Below, one piece after another: positions 21,852 to 35,659 of a stretch of DNA of 64,000 bases. The stretch lies in the NCBI RefSeq assembly GCF_000346465.2, contig NC_034010.1, forward strand, positions 22,176,981 through 22,240,980, given 5' to 3'. The stretch comes from Prunus persica. Taxonomy: Eukaryota; Streptophyta; Magnoliopsida; Rosales; Rosaceae. Each line of letters starts with the position of its first letter. Position 1 is the stretch's first letter. The notes under the pieces were generated by a model. It did no database searches. It saw only the letters and a list, made by a program, of their open reading frames with translations, and was not told where the DNA came from. The position numbers and the translations under genes are program-made.

Positions 21852-24800
21852 GTAAAGGACCAAGACTAGCCAGCCTTATCGTCAGTGACTCAGAATGTAC
21901 AGTAAAATTGTTGTGGCTGGAAACAATATTGTGTCCATCGTACGTCAATGATTCTTACAAATAGTGTACTTACAATTATTCCCATTATATTTCTACATAT
22001 AAGTTGGTTTTTGCGTAATATATATATTTTGTGCAATAACTATTTTCCGAACAAAAGAAAATATACAATATATGTGCAATAACTCATTTCCCCACCCACC
22101 ATTCTTTGTTTCTTTTGACATACATTATATCCGGGCCTTATAATGAAGTTTTTTTAGTAGTGTTTGTATTATGGAATTTTAAATGCGCATATATTAAAAC
22201 TCATGAAAGATAAGCACACTCACAAAGTCACGTGAGGAATCTGGACATCTTGTGGGGTGGTGATCTTCTATACGATTTGAAATTCGTATGAAAAATTAGT
22301 TGGTCAATTCAATCTATTAAAATTTTAAATTAATTTTGGATAAATTCATCATAACTCGTTTAATAAACGAGTAAATTTTAGGTCAATCCGCCGTCAACAT
22401 GTTAAAATACCTATATAATCCGTTTATTAAATAAGTCGTGTCAAAGGAGATATCAATGCTAAAATAAGCAGAGAATCCATTTGGGTATAATTTCACCATC
22501 ACAAAGAAAACAACAACACTCAGTTGGACGGCTAGAAAAGGTTAACACACAATTAATAAGGTTGGATTTTGTGGAGGTGGAGCAATGAGAGCATGTGGCA
22601 AAATTAGACGTGATTGCATGGTCCCTTTTAGTCTAAATAATGGATCTTGAAGCCATCAATGGATAGGTGTACTGAAACATAAAGGAAAAACACTTTCGGT
22701 TCAGAAACAAAATCAAAAACAAATAAATACATGTCCCTACCTTGGCTCACCTATGAAAATGACCTCAGAATTACGTTCCACTTTGGTTAACATCAACCCA
22801 AATCAAACCAAACAAATATTTATACCATATGCCAAATGTCGTTCACCTTCCACCACTTTAATTAATTAGGTGAAAATTTCTGACCTTTGTAACAATAAAA
22901 GTGAAACATATTTATACACGTATGTATAGTGACAATTTTATTTATTTATAGGGAAAAATTGACTACTTTCACTATTAATGTCAAAATATATCCATAATTT
23001 CGAGCCAAAACGATTTATACATGGCATCCAATTGGACAGTTTTATTTATTTGGAATATAAAACAAGTTACAATAATATTATATATTAAAAAAATGTAATA
23101 TGGTGCGGGAGCTGTCACATACCCATTATGTATATGGACTAATTAAAACAAATTAATTTGTTTGTATGTATGTATCATAATATATAATTAAGCTTTTTGA
23201 TTAATGTGATATAATCTGTTTTAACAATATGCAATGAGTCATTGTGACTTGGAGTTTTCTCAAATTGAGTCAGCAATTAAACATGCAGCACTATCATAAT
23301 ATATTATATAAAAATATTTTTTTATTAATGTGTGACGATGATGGTGTATGGCCATGATTAATCGGTTTGGATTGTAATGCTTAACATCCAACATATGGCT
23401 ATGATGTCACGTACTGGCCTTTATCCATCACTAATTCATCTAATCTAACTTAATCTAATTTAGTTAGCTAATTAAAGAATAACACATGTACTGATACGTG
23501 ATCATACTAACGTAATATTCTATAATTTATCGAATAGTAGAGATATGTAATTAAATTGCTTTGCATCATGTATAGTTCAGCTTCCAAAGTCACACAGCAT
23601 GCATGCGCATGATAGTGGTTGACAAAGTGCCAAATTAATCCTAATCACTCTCTAATTAAGCAGTTCATCACTTGAATTAATTACACATATATCCAAGTCA
23701 TTACACTGATTCAAAATATAAATATTCTAGCTATAGGGTTAAGTTGTCCAATTTAATTGGACAACCTACAAATATAAAGCATTGTTCTTAATCCCAAAAA
23801 ACTTTTCAGGGCTGCATTAATCAGCACCCAATTAGTCATTATAATGAGCAAAAACTACCATGGTATACGTTGAAAAGGAAATTAAAAACACAATCAAACC
23901 TTAATTATTTTTCTAAACCATCAACTAGATGCACACACTAGAGCTAGCACATAGGCTGAGGTCACGTCCCAACTCACATATTTACGTAACCTTGGGTTAA
24001 GATGTGATTCACACCTTAATTATAGAATTTAATAAAAACTATAACTAAAATGTGAAGAAACATTTAAATAAATAAAATATATATTTCACATAGAATATTT
24101 AGCGGAAACGATAACATTTGAAATCTTAAAAATTTTACATTATTTTACAAGTTAGAACTACTCAAGAGTTCACTAAAAGAGTAGCTCATTATTCATCCAC
24201 AAGCTTTGTATACAAATATGCCAAAATCATCACAAGCTCTAGATTTCAAGTTCATTACCTGCAAAATTGGTTAGGGGGTGAACGAAACCACAACTCAGTA
24301 CAGGAAATTGATATAACTAAATTAAGTGACATACAATCACACATCCAAATATCATATTATTAATATTAATGCATGAATGCTCTTCATCTAATGCCGTTAA
24401 TTCATATAACTGGACAAACAGACCTACATGTCTCATACCATGCTTATACCACATGGTCCCGAATGCCCATTTATATGAACTAACACACATCTCAATCATC
24501 CCATAATTTTTCATTTTGTTAGTCATTTTGTCTAACTCCTTGTCGCAAGTCCCGTATCACCCAATAGAAATCATGTGCACTGTGGGATCCATGAGATCTG
24601 GTACCTACCAAGAGTTAGACTTAACTACACAAAAGATCATATCCATTACCCTCTTTTCCATCATTATTTTCTCAATCCAACAATTCCAGCCAATTTTCAT
24701 GACATGATATAATTATGCCTTTCACATATCCTATATATCTTACAATAATGTAACCATTTAAAATATCTCCAATGTATATATAATTATACCAACATTGTTC

Positions 24801-25722
24801 AAATAGTCAAGAATATGTAAACACCCAATAAAAAGGAATGTCAACCAAACTGTAATACCATGCATAATATAATGCCCACGAAATTTAATTAAATCAATAT
24901 CTGTAAAAGGCCCCCAAAAAACCTCCTACCTTGACACCAAAGCTTTTGTTAGAAATGTAAGTTGTTTTCCAATTTTCCACCGCATCCATAAATTCTGTCT
25001 CCCACTCTTTTTTCTTGATAATTCTACTTCTTTCTACCTTTATTTCTCTCTCACTTTCTATTTTATTCTTCGTTCCATTGCCTCTACACTTTTCTGAATA
25101 GGGAAATGGGACTTGAAGAAACAAATGTTGTATTTATAGGACTCCAATGGCGGTAACTATGAGATAACTTCAATGTTTAAAGATCAACTCCTTATTTCTT
25201 AAAGCCCAAGTAGCTTTTCTTTCACTCTAAGTCAAAGAAGGATAAGAAGAAATATCATGAGGACACTTATTGATGACTCAACATTTATTTCATTGATATC
25301 TCATTAGTTTGCAAGTAAATAAAACTAGTAAACCAATTTGGCTACCATGTAAGTAATTTGCATAATTGATCGACACATACTAACTACATGGAGCATATAA
25401 ATAACTCAATTACATAGCCATGCATGAAATATTCTAAGTAGATAGCCATGCACCAAATCCTACTGCCATTAACTAATTTTAATATTCAAAGAAAATTTTA
25501 AGAAAATCATCAAAACTATAAAATAAAACAATTAAATAAAACATAGACTTCCATAAAATTATTATAATACTATAATTTATTATAAAAGTACAACAATTAT
25601 AATTATCATAATTTGATACTTTCCAAAGTAATTGCTTTTAAAAAAATAAAATGTTTTGACCTTTCTAAATAAACTTTTAAGAATACGTATTCTCTCATTT
25701 AAACTGACCACCCTTATACTTT
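20908..25722. other. Intergenic, AT-rich, no gene seen
   Basis: No coding region is supported over nearly 5 kb. TA microsatellites lie at 21163-21179 and 21808-21846. The part from ~24000 to 24900 has a mixed composition and may be old transposon sequence, but I could not find ends for it. Confidence 0.4.
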
Positions 25723-28220
25723 TTAAGTCTTGGCTCGAACGAGAGGAGAGTGAGGAGACATCATGTGTGGTGACAAAACATTAACACTGTCTTGATCAAA
25801 TCTTCTGGTTGATGATGATGAAAAGCTAAGCCTCAGATTGCTTTTCCAACGCTTAGGGCTTTTAACTTGTACTGCTTGATCTTGAGCTTTCTTCCCTTGG
25901 CGTACAAATGTTCTGATCCTTTTGAGTGCAACTTCCACAGTCTCGTCATCCATGTTTGCAAAACAAACCCTAAACCAACCAGGCTCCACGCACTTAAAAG
26001 AAGACCCTGGGGAGACATTGAGCCCCACTTCATTCACAATCACACGCCAAAGCACCATCTCACCATCAAATGTTTGATCTTTCAACAGCCTCCTTAAGTC
26101 CATCCAGCAAAAAAGGCCGGCATTGCTCTTCAAGCAGTTGATTCCCACTTCCTCTAGCCCCTTTGTGAAAACCCCATGCCGCTTCGCGAGCCTCTTGGAG
26201 CTTGTCTCCAGGAACCTTGCCACAAACTCTTCATCCAAGAGCATCGACGCGAGCATGTGTTGAGTTTGGGACGAAACCAGCCCGAAACTTGACATCTTGC
26301 GGCCGATGTTCACCACATCATCATTGTATGAGTAAACTATGCCGACCCTCAAGCCCGGGAGCCCCATGTCCTTGGACAAACTATAGACAATGTGGATTAA
26401 ATTGGGGTTGCAATTCATGTTTTGTATGACCTCGGAGATGCATGTGAAAGTCGGGGAGCTGAACACTGTAGCTGCATAGATTTCGTCACACACCAAGTGG
26501 ATGTTCTTTTGGTTGATGAATTCCACAAGGCTTTCGAGTGTGTCTCTGTCCAAGGTGGTGCCCAATGGGTTTGATGGGTTTGTTATGATCAAGCCCTTCA
26601 CGTTGATGTTGTTCTTTTGGGCTTTTTCATAGGCGGCTGCAAGTGCTTCCTTGGTTATTTGGAAATTGTTGGAGCTATCGCAATCAACCGGGACGATTTG
26701 GACACCAGTTCTCCATCCCAAGTCTCGGTAAAATCTGCAATTAGATGTATAAATCTTAATTATGACCGGAAATGATTGAAAGATTAATGACTTGTAATTA
26801 ACATTTCATTAATGCATAGTGGTTAAGTAATTAACGTCCTTTGTGGTCCGTCCATGAGTTTGGTGAGCAATTTATTTCCATACATACGAGAATGGAAATT
26901 GAAGAGAATTGTAGGGTTTGACATTCAAGTATAAAGACTGACTTTTCAGAAAGATGAGAAAGAAACGAATTTGGAATTTTGCCCAAACATCCAGCTGTAA
27001 ACTACTCAGACTAATCTTATTGATGCGTATTGCTTGGAGTCTTGAATGTCAACTATGGAGTCAAAAGCAACTAATAACAATATTATTATACTCTTATTAC
27101 TTATTAATCAACATTAAAATGACTGCAAGTTTGATAAATATCATTATTAGCCGACTAATTAAAGTCTATGCGAGGTCGACCTAATTGTCTCCTGATATGG
27201 CAATTCTCTGACCAAAATACTTATTAAAATATAATAATTTATTATTGTTTCTTAGATATTTAAAGTCTCTGTATCTTGGAGTCCAGTTGACGGCCGATAT
27301 AAAATCCCAAATAAGATTTCAACCTGAACAAGTTGTTTTCTACCAAATTCTTCAGCCTACAACTACTAGCCACTGCATTGTGTCCACATATTAAGAACAC
27401 GTGGTCCACCAAACATGAGGTAACGCAAGGCTTTGCCTGAATTCTCAAATATTTGGCAGAGGGGGTACGTGGTATAATTAGCAAAGTACGTAAACAACTA
27501 AAACACAAGATGATATAGACAAATTAATGTAGAAAATAGAAAGGATTTAATTCTTACGCTGGATAGTAAGGAGAGGGGACGAGGAAGGCGTCGCCGGGGT
27601 CGGCCAGACAGAACATGACCAGCTCGTTCGCTCCGGTGGCTCCACCGCTCATCACAACCCGGTTCGGATCAAATGTGACTCTACCACCTCTCGCTTTCGA
27701 CATGAACATAGCCACAGCCTGAAAAATATATTAATTAAGACCATGTAATTAATTCATGTAATAGAAGGTATACTAATCGTAATCCATGCAATATATATAT
27801 ATATATACACATACCTTTCTGAACTCGGGAAAGCCATGATAGTCTTGAAAGATGGCCACGTTCTTGAACTCCTCAACTCCCTCGGGAGTGCAGATGGAGG
27901 CTTTGGGGTTTTTCTTAATCCAGTCTTCGATCAAGTCGAAGGAAAGCTGAAAACCAAAACCAAAACAAAAGTAAAAACCCATGCATTTTGTTATTTATAC
28001 ATATAAATATAGGGTTGCTCCATCTCCAAATTTCTCTAGAGCGAACCTGGTTTTCTGCAAGACCCATCTGAATAACCCCCTCGGGGTTTTTCGTTGGGTG
28101 GAATGGGTTTCTATCGTACGCCTTCCACCCATCGAAGTAGGGTGAGTTCTCACCATGGCCCTCGCTGGTTGCAATCTTGGAGAGTAACAACCGATTCGAA
28201 GTTGCTGATGAGGAGCCCAT
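25723..28220 (-). CDS. ACS: 1-aminocyclopropane-1-carboxylate synthase, type I
   Basis: Four coding exons on the minus strand: 28220-28047, 27946-27815, 27718-27558 and 26734-25723. Phases agree and the product is 492 aa, the normal size. The enzyme turns S-adenosylmethionine into ACC in the cytosol, usually the rate-limiting step of ethylene synthesis, and belongs to the PLP fold-type I aminotransferases. Visible hallmarks are [11 protein letters not shown] (~48-58), [21 protein letters not shown] (~125-134), NPSNPLGT (~208), CDEIYA (~238) and the PLP-lysine motif [14 protein letters not shown] with Lys ~277. The tail has WKSNLRLSF (a calcium-dependent-kinase-type site, Ser ~459) and three SP sites (Ser ~477, 482, 485), typical of type I ACS stabilised by MAP kinases. 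Resemblance is to the AtACS2/ACS6 group. A TATA box (CTATAAATT on the minus strand) lies near 28338, about 115 bp upstream of the ATG. Confidence 0.95.
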
Positions 28221-28330
28221 TTTCTTGGTTCCAAAGAATACTCACACACAAGAATAATATTAGTGGAATTTTAAGTGAGGTTTGCAAGCAAGCTATCAAT
28301 TGTGGGGGCAATGGTTGAGATGGTGTTGGG

Positions 28331-28342
28331 AATTTATAGGCA
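28331..28342 (-). promoter_or_regulatory. TATA box of the ACS gene
   Basis: The minus strand reads CTATAAATTCCC here, about 115 bp 5' of the ACS start codon, a normal distance for a plant TATA box plus short leader. A T19-type run follows further upstream at 28391-28408. Confidence 0.55.
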
Positions 28343-30447
28343 GATGATGGCAGATTGGCAAGCAGGAGGGGAAGCAAACGTTTTCAAAGGTTTTTTTTTT
28401 TTTTTTTTCCTTTTCAAAGTTCAACTTTGGAAAAACCGACCCCCCAGAATAGAAATAACAGAATTTAATTGTGTTGTTATTGGTCAATGGGCGTAATTGC
28501 TTGCGTGTTGTACGTTGATATCCATCCATATCCACGTGTACACCAGTAGTGTACTTGTTGGTGGTCCTCACTATTTTTTCCATGAACTTCTTTCATGAAC
28601 TTCGTTTCAATTTACATATCACTTGGTGTTATCGTTTCACACAATAAATTTAACGATATATCTATTTTCAAATCACAATCCGACCCACTCTAAACCTTAT
28701 TTTTTAACGCCTTAAACACACACATATGATGAACGTATTTAGAGAATCTTAGTACTAATTTTTTCTTTTTCTTTCAAGTGATGTGTGGTTGGTTGTGTTC
28801 TTCCTAGCGATGAAGCTTCCCTGAAAGCACCATGAGAGAGAAGAAAGCTTTCGGTGTTGACTAGCTTGAAGTATACATGAGACCATTTTTAATTTGGCCG
28901 GTATTTGGACTTATGCACCAATAGTAGTAAATGCACAAGACACACACATGTAGGAAAGTCTCAAAATCTAAAGGGCACTGCTATTTTCCTCTAGGTTTCC
29001 TTTTCCTCCACGGTTTCTTGTCAGAGTCCAAGTTTTAGTTTCAAAGTATCCCACAAATTTTGCCTATTTTGGTTTCCGCGTTAATGAGCTCAGTTTGCAT
29101 CACATTTACTCCATTTCCAAAAGTTATGAGGGAATGCATTTACTTCCCGTATAGTTGGGAAGACTTTTAATTAAGCCACATCTCAAAATCGCTTCTTCAC
29201 ACGGTCACAAAAAACTACTGAAATTAAACGCAGTCTGTTTGGGGGTTTGCCTCTTGTTACTCTATAGGGATGTACAAATTTCAAAATTTAGATCCGAAAG
29301 ATAAACATGTACACCTAAAAGTAGTATAGCGCCAACTAAAAGTGATGATTGTTTATTTGACTTTAGGGGAAATTGTCACTCTTATTGGTCCTTGATTTTA
29401 ACCATCCCTTTCACATTTCGTTAATACGGGTATCTAGGTACTTGATATACTAATTTCTGATTGCCATGTGTATGTATGTATTGGTTTGGCCCATATTAGT
29501 ATAGTTTGAATTTAACATGTCACCGATTACTTCCCGACTCAAAACTTTTACGTGTTATAATCTTACAATGATAGGAGTGGCCCTCGAAAAGTACAAGTGG
29601 TTCTACCGCACAGGGCTCCCAAAAATATTTTACTTGTAAATTATATATATTCTAGCATGTAACACATTGACACAAACGTGTGTTTGGCTGGTTTGGTTTC
29701 AAGCACATTTATCTTCATTTAAGGCCTTTTTTAGTAGAAATAAAGTCCTTAGGTGTGCATTTTTATTCTTTACAAACTTTTTTTTTCTTTGTAAAAACAT
29801 TTTTATATATATAAAAAAAGCCATCAGTATATATATCCTCACACTTTCACCTCCAATCAACACCAAAAGGAAAAAAAAAAAAGTTATTCATCATCATCAT
29901 TCCTCAATCTCTCTTTGGCTCTTTTGTTCAATTCTTTGAGAATTTTTGTTTTTATTTCAAATTCAGGAATTTCAACACGAAAACATGAATATCCTAATTC
30001 CTAAATTCATAAAGACCACTCAAAATTTGTGCCATTGTTGATGCTGAATTTTAGTTATATAAAAATAATTGTTTTATGACATTAAGGTATGGAAAATTAT
30101 TATTTTTACTATTTTCTTATTAAATTATGTGAGGGTCTCCGTTTAAGTTCCATACAGGGTCCTCAAAATCTCAGAACCGGCAATGAGTGATGTGACTTTG
30201 TGGAACATCATGGCACATAATTAAAACTTTATATCCAGGTATGATTTTATGTACAAAGTTTTTTTTTTGTCTTGACAATCCGATATTTAAACTATTGTAA
30301 TGTATATGGAAGGAGATCGAACCATAGTGCCAAGGAACGGACATACTGCATTGACCAACTAATATAACCTGACGCCTGGGGCGAATCACGATAAAGTTGA
30401 TAACCCTAGCTAGGTGCATGCATAAACAATTTGTGATATAGATATAT
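28343..30447. other. ACS upstream region and gene-free DNA
   Basis: This presumably holds the distal ACS promoter. A CACGTG-type core (CCACGTGTAC, near 28532) is a possible G-box. No ORF beyond chance length is supported. Confidence 0.35.
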
Positions 30448-30617
30448 GGGGAGATTCTCTAATAAGTATTTTATGTTAATGGCTTGTTACATATTTCTAA
30501 TCTTGGTCCTTGGATTGCATTCATTAAATGTGTAGGTAGTCTCTTAGATGTATTCCAACAACCAATATTAGAAGTATGTAACCAATCCTTAACTTAATAC
30601 TTATTGAAGAATGCCCT
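30448..30617. mobile_element. Hairpin MITE (~170 bp)
   Basis: The left arm, with CTAATAAGTATT, TTAATGGCTTGTTACATA and TTCTAAT, pairs with the right arm, with ATTAGAAGTATGTAACCAATC and TTAATACTTATTGAAGAAT. The ends read GGGGAGATTCT and AGAATGCCC. The element lies between AT-rich flanks, next to a TA run at 30618-30640. It is non-coding. Confidence 0.65.
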
Positions 30618-33600
30618 TATATATATATATATATATATAGAAATTCTCCTGTAAGGACATTTGGATGTTATTATCGTGCGAAGACGCTATGTATTTTGTA
30701 TTACCCCTTTATTCTTTCTTGTCTATTTACAATAGCATCTGCACGATCCATATAAGAAAATAATTGTATATATATTACTTTTCTTTTAAAAATCTCCAAC
30801 TGCTAAGTCAAACTTGAGAGATTAATTAAACACAAAAGCTTAGTAATGGAGTGTCCAACTTTGCATTTGCTTTGTGAAAAAGTTCGAAGTAAAAGTTGAA
30901 AAGGAAATATCAGGAAACACTATTATTAGTGTCTGGACACAAAGTTCTCATTTGACATTCTTCGCTTTTCTTCTCTGTTTGGAGCACAAGTTTTGCAGCT
31001 TGATGGGTTGGTGAGAAGCTTTTACATATTTAATATACTCAATTCAAACGTCTCTCTCAGCAAAATTATATGGACTTTTTTTTAATAGGTAGCACGGGTA
31101 AAAAGCCTAGCAAGTCTATTGGGTATAAATAAAAGTGACCTGGATCAGATTAATTAGGTATTATAAATTACTGACCATCCAGAATGAGGCAATTCCTAAC
31201 TAATCTCACCCTCTTGTTAGAAATTAATCATCTCCAATACTGATATCGGTGGGCTGAACCATAGATTGATTGAAGGGGTTTTGAGAATTATCAAAATGCG
31301 TGTTCTGCAATATTGAACTAACTCTACTAACTCCAGAAAGACTAGTTTCTTTATTCTTTAATGGAGTTTGATTGCCAAGACAACTGTAAATTCAAACATC
31401 ATTATGTTGACTTCTGCTTATTTTGCAAGCTTTAATTTAATCGTTGCACGAGTTGTATAGCCGATTCATAAAAATGGGGTTTAATTTGCCAATATGTATA
31501 TATTTTTTCTGTATTCTTAATTTCATGGGAGATTGGTATATATCAAGATCGACAATATAACTAGTATCACCATGATGTAAAAAAAACAACTGAGGTGGTA
31601 AAAAAAATCAACATAGGTGAGCATTCCATGCGGTCCTATGTAGAATTGGATGGATAGACACAAAAGTGGGACCCAACTTGTCTTTTAATATATATTTATG
31701 TCAAAATTGAATTAGAATTTGGACCCAACTTGAATTTGGATAGCTTAACAAATCAGTTTCCTTAGTTTTACAGGAGAAGGCAAATAGTCAACTTGAACCT
31801 GGGTGTTTGACTTCTTGGTCAGCCTCAGCTAAATTCTACTAGGCCGTCCACGTGGGTCTGCTGGTCCTCTCTTTTTTTGGCCAAAGTCTGCCCCTCACCT
31901 TCTACTCTATTATTATTTCTTTTCTCTTCTCTGCTGTACGCTAATGTTGTCACGCTGTTATCACTGTTGAGATACAACTGCAAGATGACGTAGACACACC
32001 GACTTTTTTAAAAGAGTATCTCTACACTTAACTGTATTTTTATCTTACATTTCTATATCGTATAATGTAGCATATTCATATTATATACCACATCAATTAA
32101 TCAATGAAGTGTAATAAAGAAATTTTAATTAACAGTATTTTTTAAAGTGTTAATTAATTATAAAAGAAAAGAAAATGTTAAATAAATTTAAGGAAATATT
32201 TTTGCTTATCACTTTAACCTAACATGTATGTTCACCACCATTCTTAATACTTGACACGCGTCCATAAACATAATCATGGTTAACTTTTTACTTTGATTTA
32301 TATAACTATGATTATACTTATGGACACATGTCAAGTGTTGAGAAGGGTGGTGAGCATATACTTGAGGTTAAAGTGGTGAGTATGAGAATGTAGTATACAA
32401 ATATGATAAAAATAACATTATTCTTTTTAAAATCCCCAACTGTTATAAATGTATTTCATTTATTTTTTGTCTTGAAATTACTTTAAACATTAGTTATTCA
32501 AGATGAATTAAATATTACCATGTCAATTTGTAACTAATAATTAGTGAAATAAATTGAGGGCCGATTACAATGTGTGAGGCATTTGCATTGCAATTGATTT
32601 GAGCACGTGAATTTTGGAGGCTAGAGTATCCAATCGAGAAAAAAATTGATACTCAATAATGGGTAAAGAAGTCAAGGATATTAGGGTTTAGACCTAACAC
32701 GTTCTAAGTCTAACCGCAACATGTATGTGTCACACAATTCATCATTACATAACTTTACGAATATTTTCAATGTATCTATCTTTCACACCCTTATCTTTGC
32801 GGAGATGAATTTGATCCTAAAAATACAAACAACCATTGTGATTTAAGAACTTTAACCTCGGGGAACAAGCTAGAGACAGCCATGCAACAAGTTACATTGA
32901 TAAGATACTCAGAGCAACAAAAATGGAAGTTGTCATGTTGTGGCCCCAGACATCAAAACGACTTTCAACAGACAACCCTCATTCATGCTCTAATAAAATC
33001 CAAGGAGCCATCAAAATCAACATGGTAAAACTTAATCAGACATGTTCGAATTACATCCTTAATTGGGGAAACACTTTTCCCAGGAACATGTTAAAACCGT
33101 CCATTTGAATTGTCTTCATGTTCTTGCAAATGTTGGACAGCAATTGGAGCTTCGCTTACGTATTCGCAACTCCTTGTGGTTCACATGATAATTAATTGAC
33201 ACACACATATATACATGCATGGGTCTCATTGTCCAATTAGGTTGAATACACGGGTTTCACAATGTTATATATAGACACACACCATGAATCACTGTACATG
33301 TCCATGATCCTCATTGCACATGCATAACAAGTATGTTACATATGTACATGTAGACATTGACGTAAACAAAATGTACTGTGTGACACGAACATGTCGCAGT
33401 TAGCCCTAACACAGTCATTGCATGCTCTAATAAACTTATAATTCAAAACCAATTGAAAGTAGGTAAACAGATCCAAGAATTTCTACAATCTATATCTCAA
33501 CATATATAAATCGTGATAAGATGTACTTCTCTTACACTCTCTTCCATGAATTTCTACAATCTAGATACATAGATATAGCCATGATATTTAACGCGTATAA

Positions 33601-33619
33601 TACATATATAGGTAGACAC
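30618..33619. other. Gene-free AT-rich DNA (apart from the hairpin at 32206-32385)
   Basis: No coding region is supported. A TA microsatellite starts the stretch. Around 32923-33110 there is a chance ORF of 61 codons without recognisable features. Confidence 0.35.
32206..32385. mobile_element. Hairpin MITE (~180 bp)
   Basis: The left arm ATCACTTTAACCT, then TTCACCACCATTCTTAATAC, then TTGACACGCGTCCATAAACA is mirrored by the right arm TGGACACATGTCAAGTGTTG, then AGAAGGGTGGTGA, then GAGGTTAAAGTGGT. Pairing is roughly 80% over about 75 bp per arm, with a ~30-nt loop. It is non-coding. Confidence 0.65.
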
Positions 33620-34508
33620 ACTGACGGATTCAGGAATTTTTTGGCGGAAGTGCAATTTTGAAAGGCTAAAAGCTTTTTAAAAAAATGACAACAAAATATC
33701 CTTATAATTTAAACAATACCAATGTCATATCATGAAAACGTCGCATTATATTTTCAAGAGTGGATAAAATAAAGAGAGAGCCAAATCAGCCTCTTCCTCC
33801 CAAAGTATGATAATGATCATACGAATATAGAGATAGTCAAATAAATAAAATAAAATTAAAACATATTATTAAAAGAAAAACGAAATTGGTTTGACTATTC
33901 CTGAAGAAAAAAAAGCAGCATGTTTCATAATTATTTTTTATAGATTAACTATGAATTACATTCAAAGTTACTTTGAAAGTTTCATCGATACAATTATTTT
34001 TTTCTTTGCACAAGATTTGATCAATGAATCAGTTTTTATAAAAGACTGAATTCTCTCAAAACAAAAAGAGGAGGAACCAAAAAAAACTAACTACATGTAA
34101 AAAAATTCCGAATTTGATGATCGTTTTACAAGGACTTCGATTGGTGTGATGGAGACGGAAAGACTATCTCAAAAAGGAACTTTAAAAATAAAAATAAAAA
34201 GCGAACTCTCCTTATTGAAGGAGTTTCCTCCTCCTTTTCCATCTACAATACGGATATTTTTTCTTTCTTTCTTTTATTTTTATTTTTTATAATTCACATC
34301 GTTTTGACTAAAAATTTTATTTTAAAAAAAATTGACACGTTCGCTGCACGCAGTAGCGCAGCACAACAAAGAAAAGTTTTCTTATTTGATGTGTAAGGAA
34401 TAAAAGCCGCCAAAAATGATTTTGAGAAAATTATTATTCCGAAAAACCATTTTTCATACTTAGTCAATGTTGCACCTCTGCTAAAAAATTTCTAAGTCTG
34501 CCAATGAC
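33620..34508. mobile_element. Non-autonomous TIR element, copy 1
   Basis: The left end CTGACGGATTCAGGAATTTT, then TTGGCGGAAGTGCAAT, is mirrored by the right end GTTGCACCTCTGCTAAAAAA, then TTTCTAAGTCTGCC. Inside, TTGATCAATGAATCAGTTTT, GGAGTTTCCTCC and a T-rich tract before ATTCACATCGTTTTGAC are shared with the copy at 36374-37850. No transposase is present. The superfamily is unresolved; a hAT or Mutator derivative is possible. Confidence 0.6.
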
Positions 34509-35659
34509 TGCATACATACGTAAACAAGATATTTATTTAATATTTTATTGAGTAAAATTCAAGCACGTGTGACAATTAGACTTGTATGCTCCGAAAATCT
34601 TATCTTTAAATATACGTGGTAAGTCACTATAATGTGGTCCACACCCCCCATAAAAGCGCACACATAATGTACATCTTTACTCCGACCAGTGGCAAGAGAC
34701 CTGCAAGAAACCAAGAAACTTCGAGCTGGCTAGCTAGCATGCCTGAGCCATCACATGTCCTATGAAATTCCAGTCTTCTCGTGCCTTTTCCAAATTTTTC
34801 TTCTTAGACACAAAAACCATTCTTCCATTTTTCCCGTGTGGTTCAGCTTTTTTGTGTGACTTATTTGCACATATAGTAATAAAAAATAATAATGCAGTTT
34901 GAAATTTCGAGGTCACGAGAAAACAACGAAATTCAATTCCCTCATGCTCTCTGATCTCATGCATGCATATGTTTGAACTTCAGCAAGAAAATATATGCAG
35001 ATAGTCAAATCAATTTATATTCAACAACACGCGAACCTCTTACTATTATGACCAGTACCAAACAAAATGAAATAGCGTTTCAGATCTTCCTCCAAGTCTT
35101 CTCTTCTTCTTTTTTTCGTGTATCACATTGATCAGAAAAGTAATTCTAAATTATGACTAATTAATCAACGACTAATTCATATTAACAGTCTAACTTGTTA
35201 TAGCAAATACAAATTAAATAATGATCCGACAACAATGTATATTAAACTTACATGTTTCCTCATGTACAAAGGCTTAGATTTGAAGTCATTGACCCCAAGT
35301 GTGTTTTTTTTCTTTCCATTTCAAATAGACTTTCAATTTACTATGAATAAATATCATGCAGTACATTGGTAAGTCATGAAAATCACATTCTAAATATGTG
35401 ATTCTAGAAAACAATCTCATATAGTAGATTTGGAGTCATTGACCCCAAGTTGTCTAGCAGTAGTGAAGCTAGCTTTTTTTTCCTTTTCTTTTTTTGTTCT
35501 TTTTTTATTTTTCAAGGGGAGGGGACATTCTCAAAATTCTGTAAACAATTACATTTAGTTTTGTAAGTCTTTTAAAACTCCTAAAACTTGGTAATTATAT
35601 TTATGTTTATACATTTATCTCATCCAGTTATATTTTTCTGTTATACATCTTATTGCTTT

